A DNA stretch of 18,158 bases from an uncultured bacterium (lineage in GTDB: Bacteria > Hydrogenedentota > Hydrogenedentia > Hydrogenedentales > CAILVY01): positions 1 through 18,158 of the forward strand of contig CALEDJ010000071.1 in the NCBI GenBank assembly GCA_937951485.1. Reading direction: 5' to 3'. Position 1 is the first letter of the stretch. Every line of letters begins with the position of its first letter. This document shows positions 15,262-18,158 of this stretch, in pieces. The notes under the pieces were generated by a model. That model was given only the letters and a program-made list of their open reading frames with translations, did not search any database and was not told the DNA's origin. The position numbers and the translations under genes were made by a program.

Positions 15262-16404
15262 ATGTCAGTAGCAGCATTAACCGCCTTTTCCGGGGTCTTC
15301 GCGCTCGGCGCGATCTTTGCCATTTTCGGCAGCATCAAGTTGAAGTTGCAGGAGCAGATTAACATTGATGATGCCAAGGCCAGCCAACTCATCTCGGCGA
15401 TGATGTTCAGTTGTCTTGTCTTCTCGCTGGCAATCGGGGCCATCACGCCGGCGCTGGGATTCAAGATTGTGGGGCTTCTGGGCTTTGCCGCAGGGGCGAT
15501 TTGCGTATTGTTGCTGGCGCAGGCCCCTTCCTATGGCGTGGCCATGGGGGCGTTTCTTGCCTTGGGTTTTGCCGCGATGTGCGTCAATACCGTCGGCAAC
15601 ACACTCGGGCCGATGGTTCTCTTTCCCGGTGAACCCGCCAAAGCCTCCAATCTGCTCAACGTGTTCTTCGGCGTGGGCTCCTTCCTGACCCCGCTCATCA
15701 TCGCCAACCTCATGGGGCGAGTGGGATACAAAGCGACAGTCAGCCTCATCGCGGCGCTCCTGGCCATTCCCATCCTTTGGACCATCATGGGGACGGATTT
15801 CCCTTCGCCGGTGGGCGGTTTCAGTTTCAGCCGCGCTGCGGGTTGGCTTCTTCATCCCGCCGTGTTTGCGGGGGGAGCGGCCCTGTTCTGCTACATCAGC
15901 CTGGAAGCCACTTTGGGCGGTTTCCTGACCACCTATCTGGCCAACCACAAGGTGGACGCGGCCAAGGCGACCAATTTCCTCTCTCTTTTCTGGATTTGCC
16001 TGATGCTGGCGCGTCTTTTCACGGCGTTCTTCGTCCCGTCGGCGATTTTCCCGTACTATGTGCCCGTGCTCGCGCTGATTGCCACAGCGGCCCTGCTGCT
16101 GATGGTTGGCGCCAAAAACGCCAATGCGGCCGTCGTGGCCATGCTGATCACCGGGTTCGTGCTCGGCCCCATTTTCCCGACCCTCGTCGGCGTCACATTC
16201 AGCAAGACGGGGGTGGAATCAGAGGTTTTCGGCATGATTTTCGCCATCGGATTGCTGGGCGGCATTGTCACCCCCCGTGTCATGGGCGGCTTCTCCGCCG
16301 GCGGCCATATCCGCAAAGGCATCCAGGTGCTCGCGGGCCTCGCCGTGGCCCTGGTCGTTATATCCGCCGTATTGAGCCTGGCCATCCCGAATCTGGCCCA
16401 ATAG
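15262..16404 (+). CDS. MFS transporter (FucP-like)
   Basis: A 380-aa integral membrane protein with about 12 hydrophobic spans, typical of major facilitator superfamily permeases that move sugars or other small solutes by ion coupling. SNLLNVFFGVGSFLTPLI (129-146) resembles the conserved fourth/fifth-helix region of FucP-type sugar transporters, and TGFVLGPIFPTLVGVTFSKT (297-316) resembles the second-half counterpart. Substrate cannot be assigned. ATG at 15262 lies just after the unusually strong AGGAGGAGGAA (15248-15258), so an upstream in-frame GTG-type start at 15220 is rejected. It has its own promoter and a structured leader. The radical SAM gene follows after 94 nt. Confidence 0.88.
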   Translation: MSVAALTAFSGVFALGAIFAIFGSIKLKLQEQINIDDAKASQLISAMMFSCLVFSLAIGAITPALGFKIVGLLGFAAGAICVLLLAQAPSYGVAMGAFLALGFAAMCVNTVGNTLGPMVLFPGEPAKASNLLNVFFGVGSFLTPLIIANLMGRVGYKATVSLIAALLAIPILWTIMGTDFPSPVGGFSFSRAAGWLLHPAVFAGGAALFCYISLEATLGGFLTTYLANHKVDAAKATNFLSLFWICLMLARLFTAFFVPSAIFPYYVPVLALIATAALLLMVGAKNANAAVVAMLITGFVLGPIFPTLVGVTFSKTGVESEVFGMIFAIGLLGGIVTPRVMGGFSAGGHIRKGIQVLAGLAVALVVISAVLSLAIPNLAQ

Positions 16405-16406
16405 CA

Positions 16407-16433
16407 AAGTTCCGGAGTACAGGCTTCAGCCTG
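16407..16433 (+). repeat. 27-nt dispersed repeat, copy 2
   Basis: This begins AAGTTCCGGAGTAC and ends AGGCTTCAGCCTG. It matches 25 of 27 bases of the reverse complement of 7000-7026. The core CAGGCTTCAGCCTG is a palindrome (6-bp arms, 2-nt centre). It starts 2 nt after the MFS stop codon and ends 65 nt before the radical SAM start. Confidence 0.75.
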
Positions 16434-16462
16434 CACCAGACAGCCACCAAGCATGGGCTGCT

Positions 16463-16498
16463 TTATGCAACGAGGCCGCCTGTGCTACCTTTCGCACC
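16463..16498 (+). promoter_or_regulatory. Candidate extended -10 promoter producing a leaderless mRNA
   Basis: TGCTACCTT (16483-16491) contains an extended -10 (TGC then TACCTT). Seven nt after it is the A of the ATG at 16499, so transcription could begin at or next to the start codon. The -35 position holds a poor match, TTATGC (16463-16468). No Shine-Dalgarno sequence is present before this gene, unlike all its neighbours. Confidence 0.35.
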
Positions 16499-17932
16499 AT
16501 GTTCAATCGCGAGGTCTTGCTCGTAAATCCAAACCGGATGCGACCGCCCATCGCGCCGCTTGGACTGGATTACCTTGCGGAAGCGCTGGCGCATCGCGGC
16601 TATGAGCCGGTGTTGTGCGACCTGTGCGGCGCGGAGGACTGGCAGCACGCCCTGGATGCGGCCGTCGAAGCGGTGCGGCCGGGCGCGATTGCTCTCACAG
16701 TGCGCAATCTGGACGATGCGTACTTTGCCAGCCAGGATTTCATCTTCGAGACCACCGCGGCCATGGTGCGCCATGCAATGGCGCGCAGTCCCGCCCCGGT
16801 GATCCTCGGCGGTGTGGGGTTCTCCATCGCCCCCTGCGAAGCCCTGCGTTATGCCGGTGCGCCCTATGGGATATCGGGCGACGGCGAGCAGGCGCTGCCG
16901 GACCTGCTGGACTGTCTCGCGGCAGGGGGCGATGTTTCCCGCGTGCCGGGCGCGATCTATTGGAAAGACGGCGCGGTGTGCGCCACCCCGCCGGCGCCAT
17001 TTGTTCCCGCACGGCAACCTGCGCGTAAGCGTCGTTTCCTCGAAAACGCGCGCTACTTCGCCGAAGGCGGCCAGGGGGGCATCGAAACCAAGCGCGGCTG
17101 CGGCCAGGCGTGTATCTATTGTGTCGAACCACATGCGAAAGGCGGGCATATCCGTCTGATGCCACCGGATTCGGTGGCGGACGAAATCGCCGCCATGCTC
17201 GATCAGGGCGTGGACGTATTTCACCTCTGCGACAGTGAGTTTAATCATCCGCCGGAACACGCCCGTGGCGTCTGCGATGCGATTGTGCGGCGCGGCCTGC
17301 ACGATCGCATCCGCTGGTATGTGTACGCAAGCCCGGTCCCGTTTGATGAAGACCTTGCCCGCGCGATGCGGCGGGCAGGCTGCGCGGGCATTGATTTCGG
17401 CGTAGACCACGTGGACCCGGTCATGCTGCGGCGGCTCCGCCGCAATCACCACGCCGACGCCGTCCGGCGCACCGTGAAAGCCTGCCGCGATGCCGGCATC
17501 GTCGTGATGACGGACATGCTGCTGGGGGCTCCAGGCGAGACGCACGAGAGCCTTGCGCGGGCCATCGCCATGATGCGCGAGATTGCCCCGGACTGCGTGG
17601 GACTATCCTGCGGCGTCCGGGTCTATCCACATACGCCACTGGCGGCGGCCATCCGCCGCCAGGGACCGCTGCACCAGAACCCACACCTCCACGGCTGCCT
17701 CCGCGAAAACGACGACCTGTTGCGGCCGGTCTTCTATGTGGACGCCGCCGTTGGCGGCGAATTGCCGCGCGAAGTGACCGCCATGGTGGGCGGCGATCCC
17801 CGGTTTTTCCATGCGGACCCGACCGAGTCAGACGGCAACTACAATTATAACGACAATTCCCGTCTGGCCACGGCCATTCGCGAAGGCGCACGCGGCGCGT
17901 ACTGGGATATCCTCCGCCGCCTTGCCCAATGA
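16499..17932 (+). CDS. Radical SAM protein with B12-binding-like N-terminal domain
   Basis: A 477-aa protein. The CX3CX2C cluster motif RGCGQACIYC (C201, C205, C208) binds a 4Fe-4S cluster for SAM cleavage. The preceding GGIETKRGC and following segments (FHLCDSEFN 241-249, IRWYVYASP, GIDFGVDHV 297-305, VMTDMLLGAPGET 336-348) fit an Elp3/MiaB-like radical SAM barrel. Residues 5-140 look like a Rossmann cobalamin-binding domain (VLLVNPN, LGLDYLAEALAHRGYEP, VILGGVGFS 101-109, GDGEQALPDLL) but the DxHxxG motif that ligates cobalt is not seen. Such proteins methylate or rearrange unactivated carbons; substrate unknown. The C-terminus has an Asn/Tyr-rich segment, GNYNYNDNS (446-454). ATG at 16499 is supported by the domain start, yet lacks a ribosome site. 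Confidence 0.9.
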   Translation: MFNREVLLVNPNRMRPPIAPLGLDYLAEALAHRGYEPVLCDLCGAEDWQHALDAAVEAVRPGAIALTVRNLDDAYFASQDFIFETTAAMVRHAMARSPAPVILGGVGFSIAPCEALRYAGAPYGISGDGEQALPDLLDCLAAGGDVSRVPGAIYWKDGAVCATPPAPFVPARQPARKRRFLENARYFAEGGQGGIETKRGCGQACIYCVEPHAKGGHIRLMPPDSVADEIAAMLDQGVDVFHLCDSEFNHPPEHARGVCDAIVRRGLHDRIRWYVYASPVPFDEDLARAMRRAGCAGIDFGVDHVDPVMLRRLRRNHHADAVRRTVKACRDAGIVVMTDMLLGAPGETHESLARAIAMMREIAPDCVGLSCGVRVYPHTPLAAAIRRQGPLHQNPHLHGCLRENDDLLRPVFYVDAAVGGELPREVTAMVGGDPRFFHADPTESDGNYNYNDNSRLATAIREGARGAYWDILRRLAQ

Positions 17933-18158
17933 AAGGCGTGCGGAATGCCAAACGCGGATTATGGAATGGAGTGATTACGGATTCAACATTCAAGCGCGAT
18001 TTGGATGCACTGCCCGCCGGGACCCATGACCGTTATACGGCACCCACCCCGCGTTCAAGGCACTCGGATCACCCGGCACAGAGATTTTGTCCGCAACGCT
18101 GGAAAAACAAATAGTCCCAATAAAATGCGAAAAAAACCACCCCTTCAACTGGCTGGGC
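17933..18158. other. Non-coding end of the window
   Basis: No supportable gene. A 61-codon frame begins with an ATG overlapping the radical SAM stop (ATGA at 17929-17932) and runs to 18114, but its composition (MKGVRNAKRGLWNG onward, Pro/Arg/His-rich) shows no family resemblance and no ribosome site beyond the coupling overlap. A gene may begin beyond the window edge. Confidence 0.5.

Noticed and set aside
17929-18114. 61-codon frame overlapping the radical SAM stop
   Set aside because: The ATGA overlap is suggestive, but the protein is basic, Pro-rich and featureless.

Overview
The window reads as ordinary chromosomal DNA from a GC-rich (about 60 percent by eye), Gram-negative-like, probably uncultured bacterium. 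Supporting signs are a ClpS-ClpA adaptor/unfoldase pair, a GspF/PilC inner-membrane secretion or pilus protein, strong Shine-Dalgarno sites, recognisable sigma70-type promoters, and REP-like palindromes between genes. The remnant of a Gfo/Idh/MocA oxidoreductase and a solitary DapA-superfamily aldolase resemble the gene content of Planctomycetota, Hydrogenedentota and related phyla, but this taxonomic hint is weak. No rRNA, tRNA, CRISPR array, transposase, phage gene or toxin/defence cassette was found.

Layout. 1-343: non-coding, with a 24-bp tandem duplication. 344-2936 (+): clpS-clpA, protein quality control. 3128-4033 (+): TIGR01777-type NAD(P)-dependent epimerase behind a near-consensus promoter. 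4034-4569: long non-coding stretch with hairpins, a promoter and a possible 23-codon leader ORF. 4570-5796 (+): GspF/PilC. 5833-6975 (-): acyl-CoA dehydrogenase, convergent with GspF/PilC. 7213-7742 (+): decayed Gfo/Idh/MocA oxidoreductase carrying a one-base frameshift. 7743-8386: non-coding, with a REPIN-like inverted pair. 8387-10682 (+): two-gene operon of a GlmU-like sugar-phosphate nucleotidyltransferase with an altered signature loop and a DapA/NanA-superfamily aldolase. 14982-10784 (-): RluA-type pseudouridine synthase, a small helical protein overlapping a GMC oxidoreductase by ATGA, then a GT4 glycosyltransferase. 15262-17932 (+): MFS transporter with a structured leader, then a radical SAM protein that may be translated from a leaderless mRNA.

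How the genes work together. Three functional units are visible: ClpS/ClpA (substrate delivery and unfolding for ClpP, which is not in the window), the nucleotidyltransferase/aldolase pair (probably sugar metabolism, substrate unknown), and the small-protein/GMC-oxidoreductase pair, which looks like a long-chain alcohol oxidase whose N-terminal domain is a separate, translationally coupled subunit. The other genes appear to be independent units. No clearly new multi-gene system is evident. The best leads are the split oxidase, the altered nucleotidyltransferase loop, the frameshifted oxidoreductase, the dispersed 27-nt repeat, and the structured leaders before the MFS and PilC genes.
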